Assembly (NCBI GenBank): GCA_905479615.1
Contig: CAJQNH010000070.1
Location: forward strand, 1 to 13,364
Direction of reading: 5' to 3'
DNA from: an uncultured Eudoraea sp.
GTDB taxonomy: Bacteria; Bacteroidota; Bacteroidia; Flavobacteriales; Flavobacteriaceae
DNA length: 13,364 nucleotides
The notes under the pieces were generated by a model. That model made no database searches. It had not been told where the DNA came from and saw nothing but the letters and a program-made list of their open reading frames with translations. Shown here one piece after another: positions 7,432 through 13,364 of this stretch. Both the position numbers and the translations under genes were made by a program. Numbering within the stretch: position 1 is the first letter of the stretch; every line of letters begins with the position of its first letter.

Positions 7432-7462
7432 TTGTGCAGGCAAAAGTTTGCCATTACATTTG
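7432..7462 (+). promoter_or_regulatory. Probable transketolase promoter
   Basis: TTG at 7432-7434 and TACATTTG at 7455-7462 match the Bacteroidota -33 (TTG) and -7 (TAnnTTTG) elements with a 20-base spacer. Transcription would begin near 7469, about 15 bases before the ATG at 7485. The leader is A-rich with no Shine-Dalgarno sequence, as is normal in this phylum. Confidence 0.55.
7439..7452. repeat. Inverted repeat inside the transketolase promoter spacer
   Basis: GGCAAA and TTTGCC are perfect inverted arms separated by AG. The 14-bp dyad lies wholly between the -33 and -7 elements, a place where a bound repressor would block RNA polymerase. No matching regulator gene is in the window. Confidence 0.3.
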
Positions 7463-7484
7463 AAGCTGATAAAACAAAGATAAA

Positions 7485-8330
7485 ATGTCAGAATTAAAGG
7501 AATTACAAGACCTTGTTTCACAAGTTCGCCGAGACATTGTACGCATGGTACATAAAGTAAATTCCGGCCACCCGGGAGGCTCTTTGGGATGTACAGAATT
7601 TATGGTAGCCTTGTATAATGAAACCATGGACTTAAAAGAAGGTTTTGACATGAATGGAATTGATGAAGATCTGTTCTTTTTGTCCAACGGCCATATTTCT
7701 CCACTTTTTTACAGTGTACTGGCCAGGCGAGGTTACTTCCCCGTTGAAGAATTACAAACATTTAGATTATTGAATTCTCGCCTGCAAGGTCATCCTGCGA
7801 CGCATGAAGGGTTACCCGGGGTGCGCATTGCTTCCGGCTCCTTAGGACAGGGTCTGTCTGTTGCTATAGGTGCAGCATTGGCAAAAAAATTAAATAATGA
7901 TGAGCACATGGTATATAGTCTGCATGGAGACGGCGAATTACAAGAAGGCCAGAACTGGGAGGCGATTATGTATGCTGCAGGAAATAAAGTTGATAACATA
8001 ATAGCCACCATTGATCATAATGGCCAACAAATTGATGGCGCCACCTCTGATGTATTACCTATGGGTGACTTAAAGAAAAAGTTTGAAGCATTTGGATGGG
8101 ATACCCTGGAAATTAAAAATGGAAATAATCTGGAGGAAATAATACTAGGCCTTAAAAAAGCGAAGCAAAGAACGGGTAAAGGTAAACCGGTTTGTGTAAT
8201 CATGGATACTGTAATGGGTCATGGAGTAGATTTTATGATGCATACGCATGCATGGCATGGTAAAGCTCCAAATGATGAACAATTAGAAATTGCATTAAGT
8301 CAGAATCCGGAAACACTCGGGGACTATTAA
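7485..8330 (+). CDS. Transketolase, N-terminal (TPP-binding) subunit
   Basis: This is one half of a split transketolase, the cytoplasmic thiamine-diphosphate enzyme that moves two-carbon ketol units between sugar phosphates in the non-oxidative pentose phosphate pathway. The 281 residues carry NSGHPGGS (26-33), SNGHISP (67-73), ASGSLGQGLS (116-125), and the TPP/Mg motif GDGELQEGQNWEA (148-160) closed by DHNG (177-180). The substrate-side WHGKAP is at 257-262. The length fits the N-terminal halves of two-gene transketolases. The C-terminal half follows 24 bases downstream, and the two must form the active alpha2-beta2 enzyme. The ATG follows the predicted promoter closely. The related DXS family is unlikely, given the motif pattern and the separate genes. 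Confidence 0.95.
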   Translation: MSELKELQDLVSQVRRDIVRMVHKVNSGHPGGSLGCTEFMVALYNETMDLKEGFDMNGIDEDLFFLSNGHISPLFYSVLARRGYFPVEELQTFRLLNSRLQGHPATHEGLPGVRIASGSLGQGLSVAIGAALAKKLNNDEHMVYSLHGDGELQEGQNWEAIMYAAGNKVDNIIATIDHNGQQIDGATSDVLPMGDLKKKFEAFGWDTLEIKNGNNLEEIILGLKKAKQRTGKGKPVCVIMDTVMGHGVDFMMHTHAWHGKAPNDEQLEIALSQNPETLGDY

Positions 8331-8354
8331 TCCTGAATACGAAAAATCGAATTA

Positions 8355-9311
8355 ATGAAAAAGTATATAGATCAAGGAAAGAAGGACACTAGAAGTGGAT
8401 ACGGCGCCGGTATGACCGTGCTCGGCCGCACAAATCCAAAAGTAGTAGCTCTTTGTGCTGATTTGGTAGGTTCTCTTAAAATTCAGGAATTCATAAATGA
8501 AAATCCTGAACGTTTTTTCCAGGTTGGAATCGCAGAGGCAAATATGATGGGTATTGCCGCTGGCCTTACCATAGGAGGATATATCCCTTTTACCGGAACT
8601 TTTGCCAACTTTTCTACTGGCAGAGTTTATGATCAAATCAGACAGTCAATAGCTTACTCCGGTAAGAATGTGAAAATATGTGCTTCACATGCGGGTATAA
8701 CCCTTGGCGAGGATGGAGCAACCCACCAGATTCTTGAAGATATTGGATTAATGAAAATGTTACCCGGTATGACCGTGATTAACCCCTGTGATTTCAATCA
8801 GACAAAAGCCGCCACCATAGCTATTGCAGAACATGAAGGGCCGGTATATTTGAGATTTGGAAGACCTGCAGTAGCTAATTTTACTCCTGCAGACCAGAAT
8901 TTTGAGATAGGAAAAGCACTTCTTTTAAATGAAGGTTCGGATGTTACCATAGTGGCCACAGGACATTTAGTCTGGCAATCATTAATTGCAGCTGAAAATC
9001 TGGAAAGTAAAGGTATTTCAGTCGAAGTAATTAACATACATACCATTAAGCCATTGGATGAGGAAGCCATAATTAAATCAGTAAAAAAGACCGGTGCCAT
9101 AGTAACTGCAGAGGAGCATAATTATTTAGGTGGACTTGGAGAAAGTGTGGCAAGGACTTTAACCACAAAATATCCTGTACCTCAGGAATTTATTGCCACA
9201 CAAGATACTTTTGGTGAAAGTGGTACCCCCGATCAGTTAATGGAAAAATATGGATTGGATAATAAGGCCATAGAAAAGGCCGTTTTAAGGGTCTTAAAAA
9301 GAAAGGCATAA
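8355..9311 (+). CDS. Transketolase, C-terminal subunit
   Basis: This second half of the split transketolase supplies the pyrimidine-binding and C-terminal domains. In 318 residues it shows FFQVGIAEANMMGIAAGL (54-71), in which Glu61 should activate the TPP aminopyrimidine. It also has the loop HAGITLGEDGATHQ (112-125) and MLPGMTVINPCD (135-146). The transketolase C domain begins around residue 185 (GKALLLNEGSDVTIVATG). The gene starts 24 bases after the N-terminal subunit and shares its promoter. No terminator is visible directly after it, so the transcript may continue into the small barrel gene as far as the hairpin at 9971-9998. Confidence 0.95.
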   Translation: MKKYIDQGKKDTRSGYGAGMTVLGRTNPKVVALCADLVGSLKIQEFINENPERFFQVGIAEANMMGIAAGLTIGGYIPFTGTFANFSTGRVYDQIRQSIAYSGKNVKICASHAGITLGEDGATHQILEDIGLMKMLPGMTVINPCDFNQTKAATIAIAEHEGPVYLRFGRPAVANFTPADQNFEIGKALLLNEGSDVTIVATGHLVWQSLIAAENLESKGISVEVINIHTIKPLDEEAIIKSVKKTGAIVTAEEHNYLGGLGESVARTLTTKYPVPQEFIATQDTFGESGTPDQLMEKYGLDNKAIEKAVLRVLKRKA

Positions 9312-9362
9312 AAACGTGCGATTCCGTTTTAGATGCCGCAAAGCAATAAAAACGAGAACATT

Positions 9363-9950
9363 ATGAAAAATACACTAGTAATTATACTATTGTTAGCAGG
9401 ATGTTTATCCACATTTGCACAAAAAAAATCAGGTTTTGGTATTAAAGCAGGACTAAACTATAGTTCCAATGGAGATTATCTTGGAGCTGTTGGGGAAGCG
9501 ATACAAAATCCGGATGCCAATGTTGGCTATCACATTGGATTGTATGGAAAATTGGGAGATAAATTTTATCTGAGACCAGAAGTAGTCTATACCCATACCA
9601 ATTCCGGTTATAGTGATGGTGACCTTAAAATAGACAAATTAGATATTCCTGTTTTAGGTGGTTGGAGAATAATTGGACCATTAAATATTTTTATTGGACC
9701 TTCTTTTCAATACATTTTTAACTCAAAGTTCAGCGATATCTCCATAGAAGAAATAGAAAACGATTTTACTGTAGGATTGAATGTGGGAGCAGGCGTTAAT
9801 CTCGGAAAAATTGGACTGGAGATAAGGTATGAGACGGGTTTTGGTGAAAATATAGCCACTTTTGTTAATACAAACATTACCTCTTTACCTGAAAGCAAGG
9901 TAGACACCAGGGCTGAACAGGTTATATTTGGCTTATCTTATAAATTCTAG
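9363..9950 (+). CDS. Small outer-membrane beta-barrel protein (PorT-like family)
   Basis: The 195-residue protein begins MKNTLVIILLLAGCLSTFAQ, a signal peptide with the common Bacteroidota cleavage after FAQ (residue 20). The rest shows alternating hydrophobic and polar strands typical of an eight-strand barrel: FGIKAGLNYS, VGYHIGLYGKL, FYLRPEVVYT, FIGPSFQYIF, TVGLNVGAGVN, IGLEIRYETGF. The last strand, VIFGLSYKF, ends in Phe as BAM substrates do. LAGC at 11-14 also fits a lipobox, but the residues after it continue a normal signal peptide. I moved the start ten codons in from the upstream ATG at 9333, because MKN directly precedes the hydrophobic core. It lies 51 bases after the transketolase gene with no promoter box between. 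The role is unknown. Confidence 0.8.
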   Translation: MKNTLVIILLLAGCLSTFAQKKSGFGIKAGLNYSSNGDYLGAVGEAIQNPDANVGYHIGLYGKLGDKFYLRPEVVYTHTNSGYSDGDLKIDKLDIPVLGGWRIIGPLNIFIGPSFQYIFNSKFSDISIEEIENDFTVGLNVGAGVNLGKIGLEIRYETGFGENIATFVNTNITSLPESKVDTRAEQVIFGLSYKF

Positions 9951-9970
9951 TTCGTTAGCTAACAAAATAT

Positions 9971-9998
9971 AAAAAGCCCGCAAAGAAGCGGGCTTTTT
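9971..9998. terminator. Two-way Rho-independent terminator
   Basis: AAAAAGCCCGC (9971-9981) pairs perfectly with GCGGGCTTTTT (9988-9998) around the loop AAAGAA. The A run on one side and T run on the other let it stop transcription in both directions, between the convergent barrel gene and the FKBP lipoprotein gene. Confidence 0.92.
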
Positions 9999-10018
9999 AC
10001 TTAATACTATTTTTTCAA

Positions 10019-10969
10019 TTAACTATCAGGATCACGATAATCCGGGGTTCCGTCTCCATCAGAATCAGGAAATGAAATATTTCCTGCATTATCAATAACA
10101 ATTTCATCTCTGGTAAGTATACCATCCTGATCGTCATCAATATCCAGATGATCAGGAATAAACCCAAATCCTGAAGACAGTTCCACACTTTCATCGGAAT
10201 TATCATCAGAAAGATTTCCATTATTGTTCAAATCTTCCATAAAGGAAGGAATGCCGTCGTTATCATAATCCGTAGATTCTATGAATAAACCTGTATCTAC
10301 CTGAAAAACAAGTATATCATAATTAAAGATGCCGCTACCTAATGGCGGATTATCAAAATACGCCAATCCGGAAGGAATAAACATTAATCCAATACCACTT
10401 CCAGTAATGTCTACAGTGCCATCAATATTAGAAATAACTTCACCACCTACCTTAAATTGTGAAACTCCTGCAGCATATCCCCTAAGAAAAAAGGGTAGGT
10501 ATTGCCAGGTATAGGTAATATTACTATCAAAAATTTCGCCCGAAAGTAATTGCCCTTCATATGCAACTAAAGTTGAATCTCCTACTGTAGGACTTTCCCC
10601 TATTCCCTCTCGTGCAGCAAGATAATATAGCGTATGATCCACAGTTACGTCCTCATCCAAATTAAAAGTTTCAGAAGAAACAGCAATAGTCATCGTTGAT
10701 ACCTGATCTATAAGAGGAATTTTATCTTTAGCATCACCGGTTATCGTATCCAAAACTATCTTATAATTGAAATCCGCAGATGGGTTCTCAAATTCTTCAT
10801 AGTTATAATAATGTGTTTGTAAGTATTCTATAATATCCGCGTCATTTTCTGCTTCAACCTCAGCAAGGGGTCTTGGTGGCACAACTATAACGTCTGTACT
10901 ATCATCACTGCTACATGAGGATATAATAACCAACAAAGCAATAAAGAGTAAAACTCCTTTTTCTTTCAT
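10019..10969 (-). CDS. FKBP-type peptidyl-prolyl isomerase lipoprotein with Ca-binding-type Asp repeats
   Basis: The 316-residue protein starts MKEKGVLLFIALLVIISSC with lipobox ISSC, so Cys19 should be lipidated. The SSDDS after it resembles the acidic signal that sends flavobacterial lipoproteins to the cell surface. An FKBP domain spans about 121-228: VAYEG (Tyr137), EIFDSN (Phe147, Asp148), FIPSGLAYF (Tyr204) and ILVFQV (Phe222) match the ligand-pocket positions. The usual Trp of the VxGW motif is replaced in LRGYAAG (162-168). The C-terminus holds Asp-rich repeats like thrombospondin type 3 or dockerin loops: DYDNDGIPSF (234-243), DIDDDQDGILTRDE (276-289) and DSDGDGTPDYRD (302-313). These suggest a calcium-bound stalk or anchor. 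The ATG at 10969 is preferred over one ten codons upstream because it places the signal peptide correctly. Isomerase activity is likely but not certain. Confidence 0.88.
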   Translation of the reverse strand: MKEKGVLLFIALLVIISSCSSDDSTDVIVVPPRPLAEVEAENDADIIEYLQTHYYNYEEFENPSADFNYKIVLDTITGDAKDKIPLIDQVSTMTIAVSSETFNLDEDVTVDHTLYYLAAREGIGESPTVGDSTLVAYEGQLLSGEIFDSNITYTWQYLPFFLRGYAAGVSQFKVGGEVISNIDGTVDITGSGIGLMFIPSGLAYFDNPPLGSGIFNYDILVFQVDTGLFIESTDYDNDGIPSFMEDLNNNGNLSDDNSDESVELSSGFGFIPDHLDIDDDQDGILTRDEIVIDNAGNISFPDSDGDGTPDYRDPDS

Positions 10970-11007
10970 AGATCTTCTTTTGAAGCCCGCAAGATACAAT
11001 TTTCCCC

Positions 11008-11015
11008 TATTTTTG
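11008..11015 (+). promoter_or_regulatory. -7 box of probable S4/methyltransferase operon promoter
   Basis: TATTTTTG is a perfect TAnnTTTG match 32 bases before the S4-protein ATG. The nearest TTTG upstream (10979-10982) is 25 bases away, longer than usual, so the -33 element is weak. No good opposing box was found for the divergent FKBP lipoprotein gene. Confidence 0.4.
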
Positions 11016-11047
11016 TTGAAGTCCTTAACAAAGATTTTTGTTTGTAA

Positions 11048-11416
11048 ATGCGAATAGATAAATATTTATGGAGTACCCGCTATTATAAGACCCGTAACAT
11101 GGCTTCTGAAGCATGTAAAAAAGGGCATGTGCGTATAAATGGTAAAACAGTTAAACCCTCAAGGGAAGTCTATAAACGGGATGAAATTATCGTACGTAAA
11201 AATCAAATTAATTATGAACTTAGCGTCCTGGATGTACCTTCCAGCCGGATAAGTGCAAAACTGGTGGATATATACAGAAAGGACACTACTCCGAAAGAAG
11301 AATTTGAAAACCACGAGTTAATGCAATTAAATAAAAAGCATTCTAGACTAAAAGGGGAAGGCCGACCTACCAAAAAAGAAAGGCGGGATATAGAAGATTA
11401 TCTGGATGAATCTTAA
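11048..11416 (+). CDS. S4-domain RNA-binding protein, Hsp15 (HslR) family
   Basis: The 122-residue basic protein opens with MRIDKYLWSTRYYKTR, followed by GHVRINGKTVKPSREVYKRDEI (about 26-47). This is the S4 alpha-L motif fold found in Hsp15, which binds stalled 50S subunits carrying peptidyl-tRNA. The C-terminal part is charged (HSRLKGEGRPTKKERRDIEDYL) and the length matches the family. It heads a plus-strand cluster: its last codons overlap the start of the methyltransferase gene by 11 bases, suggesting coupled translation. A ribosome-rescue role is taken from the family and not shown here. Confidence 0.9.
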   Translation: MRIDKYLWSTRYYKTRNMASEACKKGHVRINGKTVKPSREVYKRDEIIVRKNQINYELSVLDVPSSRISAKLVDIYRKDTTPKEEFENHELMQLNKKHSRLKGEGRPTKKERRDIEDYLDES

Positions 11417-11993
11417 TCTTAATAAAGACTATTGGGAAGAGCGCTATGCTAGTAACAATTTGGGATGGGATATAGGTTATGTTTCCACTCCCCTAAAAGA
11501 GTATATTGATCAACTTGAGAATAAAAACCTGAAGATATTAGTTCCCGGAGCCGGGTATGGTTATGAAGTAGTTTATCTCTACTATTCAGGTTTTAGAAAT
11601 ATCCATGTCATAGATCTTGCCAGGCAACCTTTGGATAACATAAAGGCAGAAATTCCTGAATTTCCGGACAATCAATTGATTTATGGCGATTTTTTCAATC
11701 TTGAGACACAGGATTTTGACCTGATCCTTGAACAAACTTTTTTTTGTGCCCTAAATCCGGAACTGCGAAAAAATTATGTGCAGAAAATGCTACAGCTTTT
11801 AAAACCTGGTGGAAAGCTTGCAGGGCTTTTATTCGACTTTCCATTAACCCTTAACGGTCCTCCATTTGGTGGTAGTCTAAAAGAATACGAAGAATTATTT
11901 CATCCTGCTTTTACCATAAATATTCTGGCCAGGGCCATCAACTCTATACCACCCAGAAAAGATAAGGAACTGTTTTTTATCTTTGAAAAATAA
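11406..11993 (+). CDS. TPMT-family SAM-dependent methyltransferase
   Basis: The 195-residue cytoplasmic class-I methyltransferase starts DYWEERYASNNLGWDIG (8-24), typical of the thiopurine S-methyltransferase family. The SAM-binding glycine motif is ILVPGAGYGYE (44-54), an acidic residue after strand 2 is in HVIDLA (67-72), YGDFF is at 93-97, EQTFFCAL at 109-116, and LKPGGKLAGLLF at 132-143. GPPFGGS (151-157) is a family signature. Bacterial members methylate thiols, selenium or tellurium compounds, but the substrate cannot be read from sequence. The ATG at 11406 lies within the S4-protein gene, and the phosphoribosyltransferase gene starts 12 bases after the stop. Confidence 0.9.
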   Translation: MNLNLNKDYWEERYASNNLGWDIGYVSTPLKEYIDQLENKNLKILVPGAGYGYEVVYLYYSGFRNIHVIDLARQPLDNIKAEIPEFPDNQLIYGDFFNLETQDFDLILEQTFFCALNPELRKNYVQKMLQLLKPGGKLAGLLFDFPLTLNGPPFGGSLKEYEELFHPAFTINILARAINSIPPRKDKELFFIFEK

Positions 11994-12005
11994 TTTGACG
12001 CCATT

Positions 12006-12506
12006 ATGCAAAATAAAATACTTTCCCACGTTCAGATTCAACATAAGATCAGAAGGATTGCCTATCAGATCTATGAGACCAATGTATCTGAAAAAAAAAT
12101 TATCATCGCAGGAATTGTGGGGGGAGGATTAAATTTTGCCAAAAAATTACAAGCAGTCCTAAAAGACATAACTACAGCTGAAATTGTATTGTGTAAAGTG
12201 ATGATGGACAAAAAAAATCCTATTAAAAGTGGGGTTACAATGTCAATTCCGGAAAGTGAATACAAAAATAAATCTGTTGTTCTTGTTGATGACGTTTTAA
12301 ATTCAGGAACTACCCTTATTTATGGGGTACATCATTTTCTCAAAACCCCGTTAAAACAATTAAAGACTGCCGTTCTTGTTAACAGAAACCATAAAAAATA
12401 ACCTGTAAAAGCAGATTTTAAAGGGATTTCTCTTTCCACTTCTTTACAGGAACATGTCATAGTAGAATTTAAGGCAAATAATTATGCGATCTATTTAGGA
12501 GAGTAG
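12006..12506 (+). pseudogene. PyrR-like phosphoribosyltransferase interrupted by an in-frame TAA
   Basis: The uninterrupted part (12006-12401) gives 131 residues with a type-I phosphoribosyltransferase fold. It includes the GIVGGG loop (36-41) and the PRPP-binding loop VVLVDDVLNSGTT (91-103). It ends ...LVNRNHKK, but the same frame continues after the TAA (12399-12401) for 34 codons: PVKADFKGISLSTSLQEHV, then a short strand-rich tail ending YLGE and a TAG at 12504-12506. The joined C-terminus closely follows PyrR proteins (R-x-H-r-x-l-P-x-x-x-D-x-x-G-x-x-i-x-T-S). The stop therefore looks like a one-base change of a Tyr or other sense codon, giving 166 residues if restored. No frame change is needed, so an indel is not the cause. 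Read-through, a true loss, or a sequencing error all remain possible. The restored end overlaps the convergent aroK by 12 bases. Confidence 0.85.
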
Positions 12507-13016
12507 CCCTAGTATTTCCTCTTTTACTAATTCTGAATCCTTATGGTCCCCGGTAACCGTGTAATTAGCACGTGAATAATAAATGCTCCTTTCAAAAAGA
12601 TGTTTCCCTATAAACTCTGGTAAATCTTCATCTTTTAAGTGCGCAATTAGAGGCCTGTGTTCTTTCTCCTTATGTAGTCTTTCTATCAATGAAGCAATGG
12701 ATAATTTAAGGTAAAAAACCAGGTCTGTTTTTTGAAGAATGGTATCCATATTGACACCGTAACAAGGTGTTCCTCCTCCTAATGCTATTACCAAATTGCG
12801 TTTATCATCAAGTAACTCATTCAGCAATTCGCTCTCTCTCTTCCTAAAGTACAGTTCCCCTTTAGTTGCAAATAAGTCTGCTATCTTTTCGTTCAACCTA
12901 GTTTCAATATAGACATCCAGATCTACGAATTCAAAATTAAGCTCCTTAGAAAGCAACTTCCCTACAGTGGTTTTTCCACTACCCATATACCCTATAAGGA
13001 CTACTTTCATTTTCAA
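12495..13016 (-). CDS. aroK: Shikimate kinase
   Basis: Shikimate kinase phosphorylates the 3-hydroxyl of shikimate with ATP, the fifth step of chorismate and aromatic amino-acid synthesis, in the cytoplasm. The 173 residues show Walker A GYMGSGKTT (9-17) and the shikimate-binding VDLD (Asp32, Asp34). FRKRE follows with Arg58, then ALGGGTPC (78-85, Gly80-82), the lid HRPLI (120-124, Arg121), and Arg149 near YSRANYTV. All key residues are present. Start MKMK at 13016; a second ATG at codon 3 is equally possible. It is convergent with the phosphoribosyltransferase, with overlapping ends and no room for a separate terminator. No clear promoter box was found upstream. Confidence 0.96.
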   Translation of the reverse strand: MKMKVVLIGYMGSGKTTVGKLLSKELNFEFVDLDVYIETRLNEKIADLFATKGELYFRKRESELLNELLDDKRNLVIALGGGTPCYGVNMDTILQKTDLVFYLKLSIASLIERLHKEKEHRPLIAHLKDEDLPEFIGKHLFERSIYYSRANYTVTGDHKDSELVKEEILGLLS

Positions 13017-13083
13017 ACTTTTGGTAAAAATGTATTAATTATAAGGGATTTCAAAGAAAACCTAAATTAATCTTTAAATGGAC

Positions 13084-13113
13084 TTGAAAAATTAATTAAT
13101 GATAGTATATTTG
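13084..13113 (+). promoter_or_regulatory. tRNA-Lys promoter
   Basis: TTG (13084-13086) and TATATTTG (13106-13113) match the Bacteroidota -33 and -7 elements with a 19-base spacer. Transcription should start near 13120, leaving a leader of about 45 bases that is removed from the tRNA. A small inverted repeat, AATGCC (13122-13127) with GGCATT (13140-13145), lies in that leader. Confidence 0.6.
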
Positions 13114-13164
13114 CAGCCGCTAATGCCGTTCTTGTTTATGGCATTTGGATAGAAATATTATTAT

Positions 13165-13237
13165 GACCTGGTAGCTCAGTTGGTAGAGCATCTCCCTTTT
13201 AAGGAGAGGGTCCTGGGTTCGAGCCCCAGCCAGGTCA
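13165..13237 (+). tRNA. tRNA-Lys(UUU)
   Basis: A full cloverleaf is visible. The acceptor is GACCTGG paired with CCAGGTC, the D stem GCTC/GAGC, and the anticodon stem TCTCC/GGAGA around loop CTTTTAA with anticodon TTT at 13198-13200. The variable loop is GGGTC, and the T stem CTGGG/CCCAG encloses TTCGAGC. The discriminator is A. The following bases are CAA, so CCA is not encoded and must be added enzymatically. The gene has its own promoter and a terminator 14 bases downstream. Confidence 0.98.
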
Positions 13238-13250
13238 CAAAGTGATATGG

Positions 13251-13280
13251 AAATCCTGACAACAATGTCAGGATTTTTTT
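13251..13280 (+). terminator. Terminator of tRNA-Lys
   Basis: AATCCTGAC (13252-13260) pairs perfectly with GTCAGGATT (13267-13275) around AACAAT and is followed by more T, seven T in all at 13274-13280. This is a textbook intrinsic terminator for the single-gene tRNA transcript. Confidence 0.9.
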
Positions 13281-13292
13281 ATGAAATAAAAT

Positions 13293-13350
13293 TGGGGCGA
13301 GAAGTTTATGCCGTATTTGGCGCAAAAGCGCCATACTACGGTAAGCCCCA
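13293..13350. other. Strong interrupted stem-loop downstream of tRNA-Lys
   Basis: Three nested perfect stems are visible: TGGGGC (13293-13298) with GCCCCA (13345-13350), CCGTA (13311-13315) with TACGG (13337-13341), and TGGCGC (13318-13323) with GCGCCA (13328-13333) around AAAA. No T run follows, so it is not a simple terminator. The outer right arm is part of the repeated tRNA tail. Two frames stay open to the window end (for example from ATG 13308), but neither is long enough to call a gene. Confidence 0.55.
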
Positions 13351-13362
13351 GCCAGGTCACCA
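13344..13362 (+). repeat. Second copy of the tRNA-Lys 3' end
   Basis: AGCCCCAGCCAGGTCAC is identical at 13222-13238 (inside the tRNA gene) and 13344-13360. In this second copy it continues CA, so 19 bases equal the mature 3' end of the tRNA including CCA, whereas the gene itself continues AA. It could be an attachment-site scar, a tRNA relic, or the edge of a repeated unit; the window ends two bases later. Confidence 0.7.
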
Positions 13363-13364
13363 GA

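Noticed and set aside
9363..9950. LAGC in the signal peptide of the small barrel protein, suggesting a lipoprotein
   Set aside because: The residues after the Cys continue a standard signal peptide ending FAQ, and a beta-barrel ending in Phe is expected to be cleaved there; the lipobox is probably coincidental.
10015..10221. Minus-strand frame within the FKBP lipoprotein tail
   Set aside because: It is the shifted reading of the Asp-rich repeat DNA; the repeats make sense only in the main frame.
11406..12506. Methyltransferase plus phosphoribosyltransferase as a defence or modification system
   Set aside because: Both belong to ordinary metabolic families (TPMT-like and PyrR-like) in a housekeeping setting, with no nuclease or sensor partner.
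13265..13364. Frame from ATG 13265 (and another from ATG 13308) open to the window end, possibly a gene start
   Set aside because: Both run through the terminator or hairpin and the repeated tRNA tail, match no family I recognise and are cut by the edge; there is not enough to call a gene.

Overview
The window reads as core chromosome of a member of the Bacteroidota, most likely Flavobacteriaceae. The evidence is AT-rich DNA, almost no Shine-Dalgarno sequences, several TAnnTTTG-type -7 promoter boxes, a split transketolase, a surface-type lipoprotein with an acidic stretch after its lipid cysteine, a small barrel protein ending in Phe, and flavobacterial versions of DnaB, AccA, Tgt and a secreted protein commonly labelled 'asparagine synthetase B'. 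I see no transposase, integrase, CRISPR array, toxin-antitoxin pair or phage module. I did not find a complete undescribed system; the best leads are local oddities in otherwise ordinary genes.

Layout. Bases 1-146 (+) hold the C-terminal end of a Cof-type HAD phosphatase, whose stop interlocks with the stop of the next gene. On the minus strand from 143 to 7324, read right to left, come tgt, an LptF/LptG permease and an EamA transporter (tightly packed, probably one operon), then accA with its own promoter and terminator, then dnaB and an overlapping gene for an exported glutamine-amidotransferase-like protein. On the plus strand, 7432-9998 carries a promoter, the two halves of transketolase, a small outer-membrane barrel protein and a two-way terminator. 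A minus-strand FKBP-type lipoprotein (10019-10969) shares that terminator. A plus-strand cluster follows: S4 RNA-binding protein, TPMT-like methyltransferase and a PyrR-like phosphoribosyltransferase. The last gene carries an in-frame TAA, and its true end overlaps the convergent aroK. The window closes with tRNA-Lys(UUU), its promoter and terminator, then a strong hairpin and a second copy of the tRNA 3' end.

The genes are mainly housekeeping: replication (dnaB), fatty-acid synthesis (accA), tRNA modification (tgt), LPS export (lptF/G), pentose-phosphate carbon shuffling (transketolase), the shikimate pathway (aroK) and tRNA supply. The points most worth a second look are the nonsense codon in the phosphoribosyltransferase, the duplicated tRNA-Lys tail that reads as a CCA-ended tRNA, loss of the zinc cysteines in Tgt, the misnamed 'asparagine synthetase' family, and DnaA-box-like repeats in front of dnaB.
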